Shown piece by piece: positions 45,792-53,105 of a DNA stretch of 64,000 nucleotides. The notes under the pieces were generated by a model, which saw only the letters and a program-made list of their open reading frames with translations, ran no database searches and was not told the DNA's origin. The position numbers and the translations under genes were made by a program. The first letter of the stretch is position 1. Each line of letters opens with the position of its first letter. The DNA comes from Psychrobacter pygoscelis (GTDB taxonomy: Bacteria > Pseudomonadota > Gammaproteobacteria > Pseudomonadales > Moraxellaceae): NCBI RefSeq assembly GCF_004335015.1, contig NZ_RQRU01000006.1, positions 107,545 through 171,544 on the forward strand, written 5' to 3'.

Positions 45792-46499
45792 CTATAAATT
45801 CCCCTTTTCTAAATCCATCAAAAATGCCGCAAAGCCTTCGCTTGTCCGCGCTTGCAAGCGGCTACTAGTAACTACTCGCACTCTATTGCTCCAAGTGATA
45901 TCAAGGCCTTGGGCCTCAAACTTTTTGACCAACTCCACATCTTCATGGCAAGGTAGGGGGGCAAAGCCACCAACGGAGAGGTAGGCATCGCTGCTAAAGC
46001 TTAAATTTGCCCCGTGAATATGGCGGTGTCCCATCATATCTCGATAATGAGCGATATAATCTTCTCGCGTTTTCGGAGTCAAATGCGCCCAGCTGTCCAC
46101 ACTCACCACGCCGCAAATCATATCCGTGGGCTGCTCGCTAATATGGGTGATTTGTTGCACTAGCCAATCTGCCGTCACTATTGAGTCTGCATCTGTGCAG
46201 GCAAGCCAGGTTGCTCCGCGCGTAATAGCGTGGCGAATGCCTAAATCTCGCGCCCGACCCACACTGCGATAATCACCATTGATACACTCAACCCCGGCGC
46301 TTTTGACTAACGTAGCTGTGTCATCGCTACAGCTATCGAGCACCACTAGCGGATAAGCTGAGATTGTTGAGGGTAATTGCTTAATGGCGGTTTGGACCGA
46401 TGCCAGACACTTGCTAATGGTCAGCGCCTCGTTATGGGCAGGGATTACAATAGCGATTTCTATATCGATCATGTCTTTCATCATCTTACTGACGGTCAT
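45792..46499 (-). CDS. Glycosyltransferase family 2
   Basis: A 235-residue GT-A enzyme. The start is IAIVIPAHNEALTISKCLASV, with the VVLDSCSDDTATLVKSAGV nucleotide-binding stretch near residue 50, the metal-binding DADS in WLACTDADSIV near 117, and HIHGANLSFSSDAYLSVGGF and HEDVELVKKFE near 160-190. No membrane helix is seen, so it is a soluble or peripheral transferase. It is the last gene of a four-gene minus-strand set, 7 bases after the methyltransferase stop. Substrate unknown; PIG-L and acyl-CoA-dehydrogenase-fold partners point to an amino-sugar-containing lipid or small molecule. ATGs at codons 6, 7 and 10 are other possible starts. Confidence 0.85.
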   Translation of the reverse strand: MTVSKMMKDMIDIEIAIVIPAHNEALTISKCLASVQTAIKQLPSTISAYPLVVLDSCSDDTATLVKSAGVECINGDYRSVGRARDLGIRHAITRGATWLACTDADSIVTADWLVQQITHISEQPTDMICGVVSVDSWAHLTPKTREDYIAHYRDMMGHRHIHGANLSFSSDAYLSVGGFAPLPCHEDVELVKKFEAQGLDITWSNRVRVVTSSRLQARTSEGFAAFLMDLEKGNL

Positions 46500-46505
46500 A
46501 TCAAG

Positions 46506-47309
46506 TCATACCAAGTTTTCTTGCATGGCGACTGACTTTGGAGAATTTTGCCAAATGTCTAATAAAAAGTCGCTATCTACCGTCTGGCTTTGGTGATGAA
46601 AAGTTGCTATATGAGACTCTTCATCATTAGCACTATGTACTAAGCCAAATGCTTGTTGTAGGCGTTGATGCACCCTCTCGCCCGTCATCGCAAAGCCATC
46701 AATGGCATAACGCCAATGACAGCACAGTAAAGTGCCGCCTTTGGCTAGGTTTTGTCTGATCCAAGCAATAATCGTATCGATATCATTGGGCGATAAGTAG
46801 TATAAAATTTCACTAATAACGATTAAATCAAAGGGTGGTTGTTTAGCAGGAGAGTGGTCTAATAGAGAGGCATTTGATGAAGGATAAGCTTGTAGCAGTG
46901 CCTGTCTTAAAGTCGATAAGATGCTAGGAATAATCCCTTGCACCACCCTGACGTGGGTAGCATCCGCTAAGCGTTGTTTGGCAAGTTGTACCGCTTTGTT
47001 ATTGCCATCAATACTGATCAAGTCTTGACAACGACGCGCTAGTAATTCACTAAACACACCATTACCGCAGCCTAATTCAATAGCATTTTTATAAGTAGCT
47101 TGTGGCAGTACCGCAAGACACATATCTCGTTTGCGCTGTTCATACCAGTGGGTCTGATAATGCCATGGGTCGCTATTGTCGCTATACAACTTATCAAAAT
47201 AGCTTTCTGAATAGCTGTCAGAGTCATGGATCAAGCTCGTCTTGCCAGCTTTTGAATTTGTGCTAAGAGGCGTATCAGTAGACGTCCTCGAGTTAGGAGT
47301 GTCACTCAT
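46506..47309 (-). CDS. NodS-like SAM-dependent methyltransferase
   Basis: A 267-residue class I methyltransferase. After a Ser/Thr-rich leader the NodS-like signature YFDKLYSDNSDPWHYQTHWYEQRK is clear (quoted positions about 40-65), then the SAM motif AIELGCGNGVFSELLARR near 80, ISIDGNN, and DLIVISEILYYLS near 170. NodS itself N-methylates a deacetylated chito-oligosaccharide, and the adjacent PIG-L deacetylase makes a similar deacetylate-then-methylate order attractive here, though unproven. The ATG at 47309-47307 lies inside the end of the PIG-L gene, an 8-base overlap; the open frame further upstream runs inside that gene and is rejected. Confidence 0.86.
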   Translation of the reverse strand: MSDTPNSRTSTDTPLSTNSKAGKTSLIHDSDSYSESYFDKLYSDNSDPWHYQTHWYEQRKRDMCLAVLPQATYKNAIELGCGNGVFSELLARRCQDLISIDGNNKAVQLAKQRLADATHVRVVQGIIPSILSTLRQALLQAYPSSNASLLDHSPAKQPPFDLIVISEILYYLSPNDIDTIIAWIRQNLAKGGTLLCCHWRYAIDGFAMTGERVHQRLQQAFGLVHSANDEESHIATFHHQSQTVDSDFLLDIWQNSPKSVAMQENLV

Positions 47310-48120
47310 ATAAATAAACTTCCCAGGGCTGGCTGATTCTAGCGATGGTTTGCGCCGATAAAACTGGCGGATTGCCCGTGCTCTCATCAACGGTAATTTG
47401 GCTTTTAAAGCAAGCAATAGCTTGGGTTTTACGCTGAACTTGCTCAGCAGTCAAGTCAAGCCTCGTAGCATTGTGCCAAGGAATACGGCTATCGGCAGGC
47501 TTTGCCCAATGCCATGCCCAAATTAAGACTTGGTAACAGGGTAGTTGGTATTGCTTAGCAAACGCCGCAACGACTTGACCTGTGGCCTCGTGATCTGGAT
47601 GACCATCGTGTCTAAAGGGCGTCACTAAAATATCATCAGGCTGGATAATAGCGGCTAATTTCTCATTAAACTGAGATCGCTGGGCAAATACATTGCCATC
47701 CGATAATTCTAGGGCAATCGTCGTCACTTGCTGCGCTACGCCTAATACTTGTAGCGCCGACTGGCTTTCTTGCGGTCGGATACTATCCAATTGTTCGGGA
47801 GGGTAAATCTGTGAGTTTGGGTGGCTTTGCGTACCATTGGTCACATGGACCAGTACCATAGGATTGCCATTGGCGGCCAGCTGTTGCAGCAGACCACCAC
47901 AGCCCAATATCTCATCATCAGGATGCGGGGCAAAGACGCACACACGCTGGTGCGGTAACATACTTTCTGCAATATTTAATCGTGATAGATTATGCAAATC
48001 TTGCCAGTTTTGCCAAGCATCTAAACTTGTGCCATCACCTTCAATAACGCGGTCACCAACGATTGGATGGTTGTGCGCTGACGTGTCGGCCTCAGAGTTT
48101 GCAGAATTTAAAGCTGCCAT
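47302..48120 (-). CDS. PIG-L family zinc deacetylase
   Basis: A 272-residue LmbE/PIG-L protein. The zinc-binding AHPDDE-type motif appears as VFAPHPDDEILGCGG near residue 64, with VLVHVTNGTQSHPNS following, and the second histidine motif VTPFRHDGHPDHEATG near 166. These enzymes remove N-acetyl groups from GlcNAc-like sugars or conjugates. It overlaps the upstream acyl-CoA-dehydrogenase-fold gene by 13 bases and the downstream methyltransferase by 8, so translation is probably coupled. The C-terminal ISQPWEVYLYE is typical of the bacterial subgroup found with NodS-like methyltransferases. Confidence 0.88.
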   Translation of the reverse strand: MAALNSANSEADTSAHNHPIVGDRVIEGDGTSLDAWQNWQDLHNLSRLNIAESMLPHQRVCVFAPHPDDEILGCGGLLQQLAANGNPMVLVHVTNGTQSHPNSQIYPPEQLDSIRPQESQSALQVLGVAQQVTTIALELSDGNVFAQRSQFNEKLAAIIQPDDILVTPFRHDGHPDHEATGQVVAAFAKQYQLPCYQVLIWAWHWAKPADSRIPWHNATRLDLTAEQVQRKTQAIACFKSQITVDESTGNPPVLSAQTIARISQPWEVYLYE

Positions 48121-49214
48121 ATGTGCTCCTGTCCATCAGCTGAACTTCCCGTTAATTCGCTGGTTAATTCGCCAATTTTTTGTAAATCAAACGCACCATG
48201 ACTCTGACGAATAAACACGGCTAAATCAGCTGATAATCTTGCAAAATGGGCATTTTGACAAAATGGTGCTGCGCCCAATGCTTGACCGGCAGTCTCTATC
48301 ACGAGACGCGCTACTTGCTCGACGTTCGCTCTTAATTGGCGAATGATCCGTTCATGGCTACATTGTGACTGAGTATCTATTAAGTCAGCGACATAGTGCA
48401 AATACTGCTGAGTGACTGCCAATGCCGTTCCTATCTCGCCCAAATACATGGCTTTATAATCATTCGGCTTTCGCTGATAAGCAGTGATTAAATGACCGGC
48501 AAGGGAAGCTGCTGCCCCGTACCAGCAAGCTGCCACACCAGCTGCACCATGCCAAAAACCCACACGGTCTAGATAGGCATTTGCCGCGCCAACTTTAGTA
48601 GCTGGAACCTGATTAAACTGAACGGTGGCGGTATCAGTGAACTGCATGCCTACCGCTTGCCAATCACTATTATCAATCTCGATTCCAGGTTGTCCCATAT
48701 CTACAATGAGCAGTTGTGATTGACCGTCGCCATCCCGATAGGTCATCAGCGCATGCTCAGCCATATTGGCACCCGAACACCACCCTTTTGTCCCGCTAAT
48801 AGTATGATGAGCTGGGCCTTGCTCATAGCGAATAGGGTCGGGGTGACCTTCTGAAGCCCAAACGGCCCACAGCCCTTGTACTGATTTGTCATAGCCCACC
48901 TCATGTAAAATGCTTAGCGCATCTAAATGAGACTCAAACCATTTGGCAATCGTTAAATCAATACCGGCAATATACGCCAAGATTTGCCAACGGATTAGCG
49001 TGTTTGGGTTGGCTGCGTTACCACTGGCAGGATGGGGTATTTGATCGCTATAAGTAACTAAGGTATTTAGGATATCATGGCGCAATTTATCAGTGAGAGC
49101 CGACGTACTAGTACCTTGATTGTTGGCAGATATAAGGTGTTTTATATCTGCTTTAATGGATTGTAATAAAGCTTTTTTCGCAACCAGTTTTTCGTTTAGT
49201 GTAGAATCTATCAT
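48108..49214 (-). CDS. Acyl-CoA dehydrogenase-fold protein, possibly not a dehydrogenase
   Basis: A 368-residue protein with the acyl-CoA dehydrogenase layout: a helical N-domain, a middle beta-domain (QGLWAVWASEGHPDPI, TISGTKGWCSGANMAEHALMTY near residues 114-160, the flavin-contact region) and a helical C-domain (ALAVTQQYLHYVADLI). The C-terminus lacks the usual YEGT-type glutamate base near the end and instead has FIRQSHGAFDLQKIGEL. It may thus resemble the monooxygenase or imine-forming branch of this superfamily. It is the first gene of the four-gene set. Function unknown. Confidence 0.78.
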   Translation of the reverse strand: MIDSTLNEKLVAKKALLQSIKADIKHLISANNQGTSTSALTDKLRHDILNTLVTYSDQIPHPASGNAANPNTLIRWQILAYIAGIDLTIAKWFESHLDALSILHEVGYDKSVQGLWAVWASEGHPDPIRYEQGPAHHTISGTKGWCSGANMAEHALMTYRDGDGQSQLLIVDMGQPGIEIDNSDWQAVGMQFTDTATVQFNQVPATKVGAANAYLDRVGFWHGAAGVAACWYGAAASLAGHLITAYQRKPNDYKAMYLGEIGTALAVTQQYLHYVADLIDTQSQCSHERIIRQLRANVEQVARLVIETAGQALGAAPFCQNAHFARLSADLAVFIRQSHGAFDLQKIGELTSELTGSSADGQEHIWQL

Positions 49215-49302
49215 AGGTGTGTCCTACTTATTCTTGTGAGATTATTTTGTGAGTCGGATACTGCGACTGGGTTGGAAACGAAGCTATAAATAAGGCTGAA
49301 CA

Positions 49303-50979
49303 CTAGCCATCTATTTGATGACTTGCGCTACCATATAAATCATCTAAAAAATCTTGCTGCCAAGCGTATAAATTATCCTGTTGCAACCCTTTTAGTAATG
49401 TCTGATAGCGTGACTTACGCTGTGCTAGTGGCATCGTCAAGGCCATTTTCAAACCTTGAATGATACTTTCCGGCTGGTGTGGGTCGATAATGACCGCCGC
49501 CTGCATTTGCTCGGCAGCACCTGCGTATCGAGACAGCAATAGCACACCCGGATTATCAGGATTTTGCGCGGCAATGTATTCTTTAGCGACCAGATTCATA
49601 CCATCTTTAAACGAATTGACCCAACCAACATCACTCTGATGAAAGGCCTTCATCAAATTTTCATGGCTTAACACGCTCTCGCTATAGTTAATAGCCCGCC
49701 AATTATCTGTGTTATCAGTTATAAGGGCAGATGGATTTAAACTGTTAGCTTCTAAAGCATTAGTTTTAACTGCATCTATAGCATACTCACTAGACGAAAA
49801 TTGTTGATTAACATGATTCACGGTTTGTCTAACATCATTATAAAGCCGTTGATAAACGGGTAAGTCTAAGCGGCTAGGACAGGCAATTTGTAATAAGCTT
49901 AGCTGGTTTTGATAGATTGGATATTGCCGTAAAAAAGACTGATACGCTAAAAAACGCGCCAACAAACCCTTGGAGTAATCAATTCTATCTACCGCAATTA
50001 TCTGTTGGTTGGCTGGCTTTATATTACTGACTTTTCGAGTATGATTTGTCGCTTGGGAGGATACATACGAGGTTAAATGGCTAACCTGTTTTTGAATATT
50101 TTTTACATTCACGCCTATAGGATAGGCATTAATCGTTAAGTAGTGAGAGGCAGTTGATTCTAGCTTAAGGTTGAGCATTAGCCTGGTGCTCATTGACTGC
50201 TGAGGGCGGGTAGACTGTCGCTTTTTTTGAAAAGTATTTATTGAAGTATTATTCAAAAGATAATCCTTTAAATAATATCTAAACACCTTAAGACAGTTCG
50301 CTTTACCATGCTCAGTTTGCGTACCGAGTACATCATAATGAGCAAGATGCTTAATTAGCTCTAAGCTCTGATCAAGCTGTTGCCAAACTGCCAATGGCGC
50401 AAATGGAATGTGCAAAAAAAAGCCAATACGATTACCCATGTCCAACTGACGACAATAATAGGCCACACTTAAAAAGTGATAGTCATGTACCCAAATTACA
50501 TCGTCTGGTTGAGAGATTTTTTTTAATTGCTTAGCAAAAAGACGGTTTACTGCCTGATAGCCTGCATAGTCTTGTGGGACTTGGTGAATTAAATCGGTGC
50601 GTTCATGCAGAAGAGGCCACAAGACGCTATTGGCAAAGCCGCAGTAAAAATGCTGGTATTGCTCAGTAGTTAGGGCAGTGGTGACATAAGTGGTTTTTGA
50701 GTGAGCCAGTTGAGTGTCAGAACTTAGCAAATCAGTACTTGGTAGATCAGTACCAGCTATAGCAGGGCCTACTAAATCAGATTGTGGGTGATGGCTAAAT
50801 TCATAGGTTGCAAAGTCATTATCACTGTTAATGGAGCCGTTAATAATATCGCTATTCCATCCCATCCAGATACCTGAACTTTCTATCAACAGGTCGTGCA
50901 ATGCTATTGCAAGTCCGCCAGCCATCGGACCATTATTGGGGCTTTTAACCCGATTTGATAGGACGATTAAGCGGCTCAT
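49303..50979 (-). CDS. otsA: Trehalose-6-phosphate synthase (GT20)
   Basis: A 558-residue glycosyltransferase making trehalose-6-phosphate from UDP-glucose and glucose-6-phosphate. It shows RLIVLSNRVKSP and GGLAIAL at the N-terminus, VIWVHDYHFLSVAYY near residue 160, GFFLHIPFAP, AVDRIDYSKGLLARFLAY near 325 and DGMNLVAKEYIAAQ near 458. E. coli OtsA has about 474 residues; the extra length sits in three Ser/Thr/Gln-rich insertions (near 75-95, 243-270 and 380-420). Catalytic residues appear present, so it should be active. It follows otsB by 13 bases. Trehalose protects against cold, salt and desiccation. Confidence 0.9.
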   Translation of the reverse strand: MSRLIVLSNRVKSPNNGPMAGGLAIALHDLLIESSGIWMGWNSDIINGSINSDNDFATYEFSHHPQSDLVGPAIAGTDLPSTDLLSSDTQLAHSKTTYVTTALTTEQYQHFYCGFANSVLWPLLHERTDLIHQVPQDYAGYQAVNRLFAKQLKKISQPDDVIWVHDYHFLSVAYYCRQLDMGNRIGFFLHIPFAPLAVWQQLDQSLELIKHLAHYDVLGTQTEHGKANCLKVFRYYLKDYLLNNTSINTFQKKRQSTRPQQSMSTRLMLNLKLESTASHYLTINAYPIGVNVKNIQKQVSHLTSYVSSQATNHTRKVSNIKPANQQIIAVDRIDYSKGLLARFLAYQSFLRQYPIYQNQLSLLQIACPSRLDLPVYQRLYNDVRQTVNHVNQQFSSSEYAIDAVKTNALEANSLNPSALITDNTDNWRAINYSESVLSHENLMKAFHQSDVGWVNSFKDGMNLVAKEYIAAQNPDNPGVLLLSRYAGAAEQMQAAVIIDPHQPESIIQGLKMALTMPLAQRKSRYQTLLKGLQQDNLYAWQQDFLDDLYGSASHQIDG

Positions 50980-50992
50980 AGATCCTATCTCG

Positions 50993-51943
50993 TTATTTTT
51001 TATGGGTGAGGGAAGGACGTCTGATAATGTGGGTTTGGCAAAAGCTTAAAAAGTGGTTAAGCAAAGCTGTCACCTCTTGAATATTATACACATAATAATC
51101 GGCACAAGTTGGCGAAGTACCAACTTTAATGCCTATGCCATGTACTAACTTTTGCGGGTTATCCATAACCTGCTCCATTTCTAATGACTGGCTATGAGCT
51201 TGCACAGCTCTAAATCCTGCCTCATCGGTAATGTCATCACCAATAAAAATTGGACAAAGCTCAGAGTTAGTCTGCATTTTATTTAGCAAAGTCAATATGG
51301 CGCTGCCTTTGTCTACTCCCTTTGGCATCGCCTCCCAAACAAATTTGCCTTGTTTTAGTATCCAATTTGAATGGTTTTTTAAAGTGTCCGACATGATGCT
51401 ATAGGCGATATCGGCTAAAGAAGGGTCTTGCCGATAGTGTAGGGCAACAGAATAGGGTTTATCTTCAATGGTGAAATCAGCATAAGATAGGCAAGATTGG
51501 GTGATGGCTTGTTTTATGGCCATCAGCTCGGCAGAGTCAACTTGTATTACGTTATTCTTAGCACTGTTGCTGTCCTTTTTATCATTACTGTTATTATGAA
51601 AGCTATTATTGTTGCCCCTGTCCTTAATATCAGCTAACGCTATCTCTAGACCATGGGTGGCTGCAATGGGCAGGTGAATAGGAGACAGCATTTGCCTTGC
51701 TTCAGCGAGACTGCGACCCGTCACGACTGCTATTTTGACACCGCAATTTTGTATTCTTTGTAGTAGTAATAGTGTTGTCTGTGGGACAACGCTGTCTTGT
51801 GGCTTCAGTGTAAAATCTGCCAATGTGCCGTCGATATCCAAAAATAAGCAATATTGCTGTTGAGGGGATAGATAGTCGGCAAAGTGGTTGGGCTGCAGAT
51901 ATGTAGGAGGCTTTTTAGAGTGAGATTGGCTTGCTGAAGTCAC
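50993..51943 (-). CDS. otsB: Trehalose-6-phosphate phosphatase (HAD family)
   Basis: A 316-residue HAD phosphatase: motif I LFLDIDGTLADF (near residue 33), motif II/III region VTGRSLAEARQML and KGSAILTLL, and motif IV PIFIGDDITDEAGFRAV near 248. It removes phosphate from the OtsA product. The protein is longer than E. coli OtsB (266) because of an Asn/Ser/Asp/Lys-rich low-complexity insert near residues 112-135. On this strand otsB precedes otsA, a common operon order. The ATG follows an AAGGAGCACGCG ribosome site on its strand. Confidence 0.92.
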   Translation of the reverse strand: MTSASQSHSKKPPTYLQPNHFADYLSPQQQYCLFLDIDGTLADFTLKPQDSVVPQTTLLLLQRIQNCGVKIAVVTGRSLAEARQMLSPIHLPIAATHGLEIALADIKDRGNNNSFHNNSNDKKDSNSAKNNVIQVDSAELMAIKQAITQSCLSYADFTIEDKPYSVALHYRQDPSLADIAYSIMSDTLKNHSNWILKQGKFVWEAMPKGVDKGSAILTLLNKMQTNSELCPIFIGDDITDEAGFRAVQAHSQSLEMEQVMDNPQKLVHGIGIKVGTSPTCADYYVYNIQEVTALLNHFLSFCQTHIIRRPSLTHKK

Positions 51944-52122
51944 GCGTGCTCCTTGTTAGTAAATGCTAATCATTAGTTGAAGATTATTGAGCGGTGATAT
52001 TCTGAGCAGGTAAGGTTTAAATCTTGGATAAATTATAGTGTAAAAATATGATTGTCTTTTAAACCCTTCTTATAGAGGGTGGTAAATGTTAGTTATTCTT
52101 ATATAAAGCACCTAATAAGCCA

Positions 52123-52290
52123 TTAAAATACTAATAAGATGTTATTCATTAACTTTGCCACAAGCTGAGCCTTATTACGATAGTAAGCGCACTCTATTTC
52201 ACGTAGGGTATGTAACCTTTCAAGCCCTAAGTTGATTACTACGTGTTTATTGAGCGAAACCTTCCCAATAGGGTTAAGGCATTATACTGT
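52123..52290 (-). other. Unassigned coding-like remnant
   Basis: On the reverse strand about 50 codons read NPIGKVSLNKHVVINLG and HTLREIECAYYRNKAQLVA, ending at a TAA (52123-52125), with no start codon or ribosome site. Composition looks protein-like but I do not recognise the family. It borders the insertion-sequence debris and may be the tail of a gene that was cut by insertion or deletion. Confidence 0.3.
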
Positions 52291-52369
52291 CATACTCCAA
52301 ACTGCTCAGTGATTGCTAATACTGTGAAGTAATATTGTTAAGTTATTGACTTATAAAAATATTATAAGA

Positions 52370-52560
52370 GTAGACCTCTTGCAAAAGTCATAAGCTATTT
52401 TCGAAATTAACAACGCCAGCGAACAGCTTCATTCTAAGAGTATAACGCTGACGGCGACTGCGGGGTCTATGGCAACAATCTTGAAGAGCTTAATTAAGCC
52501 TATTTTGTATTCAACCATAATGCGGAACTTAGCTAAATACATTGATTGGCTTGTTTGTAA
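52370..52560 (-). mobile_element. IS5-family remnant (terminus and transposase C-terminal end)
   Basis: The plus strand starts TAGACCTCTTGCAAAAG, like the terminal repeat of IS5-family elements (AGACCTTTGCAAAA type). Reading the reverse strand inward gives the transposase tail RIMVEYKIGLIKLFKIV and then, after a frame change, RRQRYTLRMKLFAGVVN and a stop at 52388. The last part matches the usual R-x-R-(R/K)-R-(F/Y)-x-L-R-x-(K/N)-L-x-A tail. The rest of the transposase is missing. The 5' limit is approximate. Confidence 0.6.
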
Positions 52561-52609
52561 ATTTCTAATAACTGACCACCACGAGCTTTCGAAAACTCAT
52601 CCTTTTGAC

Positions 52610-52895
52610 TCTGTATCAAATTCTAAGCGGATCGACTATAGACTATATCGTGGCTGGCTGCCCTTATCAGAATGCTTATATTGAAAGATTTAATCGCAGT
52701 TATCGTACTGAGGTTTTAGACTGCACCTTTTCAATAATTTAAACGAGGTTAATCAACTGACTAAAGATTGGATCAAGGTATATAACACTGAAAGACCGCA
52801 CGATTCACTCAATGATATGACGCCTGCTAAGTATAAACAGGTGGCTTAGTTATTTTATGATGAGGTTGTGTTAAGTATAGGGTATTTACACTACA
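52610..52895 (+). mobile_element. IS3-family remnant (OrfB C-terminal end and right terminus)
   Basis: In frame pieces the plus strand reads VAGCPYQNAYIERFNRSYRTEV and later LNEVNQLTKDWIKVYN, then ERPHDSLNDMTPAKYKQVA and a stop at 52847-52849, the standard end of IS3 OrfB transposases; one frameshift and a stop break it. The sequence then runs to ATTTACACTACA at about 52895, which looks like the right terminal end (…CA). The 5' part of the element is gone. Its right end sits directly on the truncated gene at 52891-53085. Confidence 0.75.
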
Positions 52896-53085
52896 GTCCA
52901 AACTGTTTGACACGTTGTAAAAATAACATAAAAGGAATAGCTGCTATTATTACTGATAGATATGCGGCGACTGGGGTAAGAATAGGCGTAAGAATTGCTA
53001 TTGAATTAATAAGAACGTAAATAAAGAAATATATAACCGTGTAGATTCCGAGTTGAATAAGCTGCTTAGAGTCAATTTTGAACAT
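52891..53085 (-). pseudogene. Truncated MptD/Trep_Strep-like ECF S-component gene
   Basis: The 64 residues (MFKIDSKQLIQLGIYTVIY ... AAIPFMLFLQRVKQFGL) look like the N-terminus of the roughly 190-residue MptD family of putative ECF transporter substrate-binding membrane subunits, with two helices retained. The TAG stop lies at the junction with the IS3 right end, so the element replaced the rest of the gene. It is the third gene of the minus-strand ABC operon, 20 bases after the second ABC gene. Family assignment is by eye from memory; if wrong, it is simply a short intact membrane protein. Confidence 0.55.
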
Positions 53086-53105
53086 GGTATATCCCTATAG
53101 TTTTC

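Noticed and set aside
52469..52684. 71-residue plus-strand frame over the IS junction
   Set aside because: It lies across the IS5/IS3 junction, is antisense to the transposase tail and out of frame with the IS3 OrfB match; no family resemblance.
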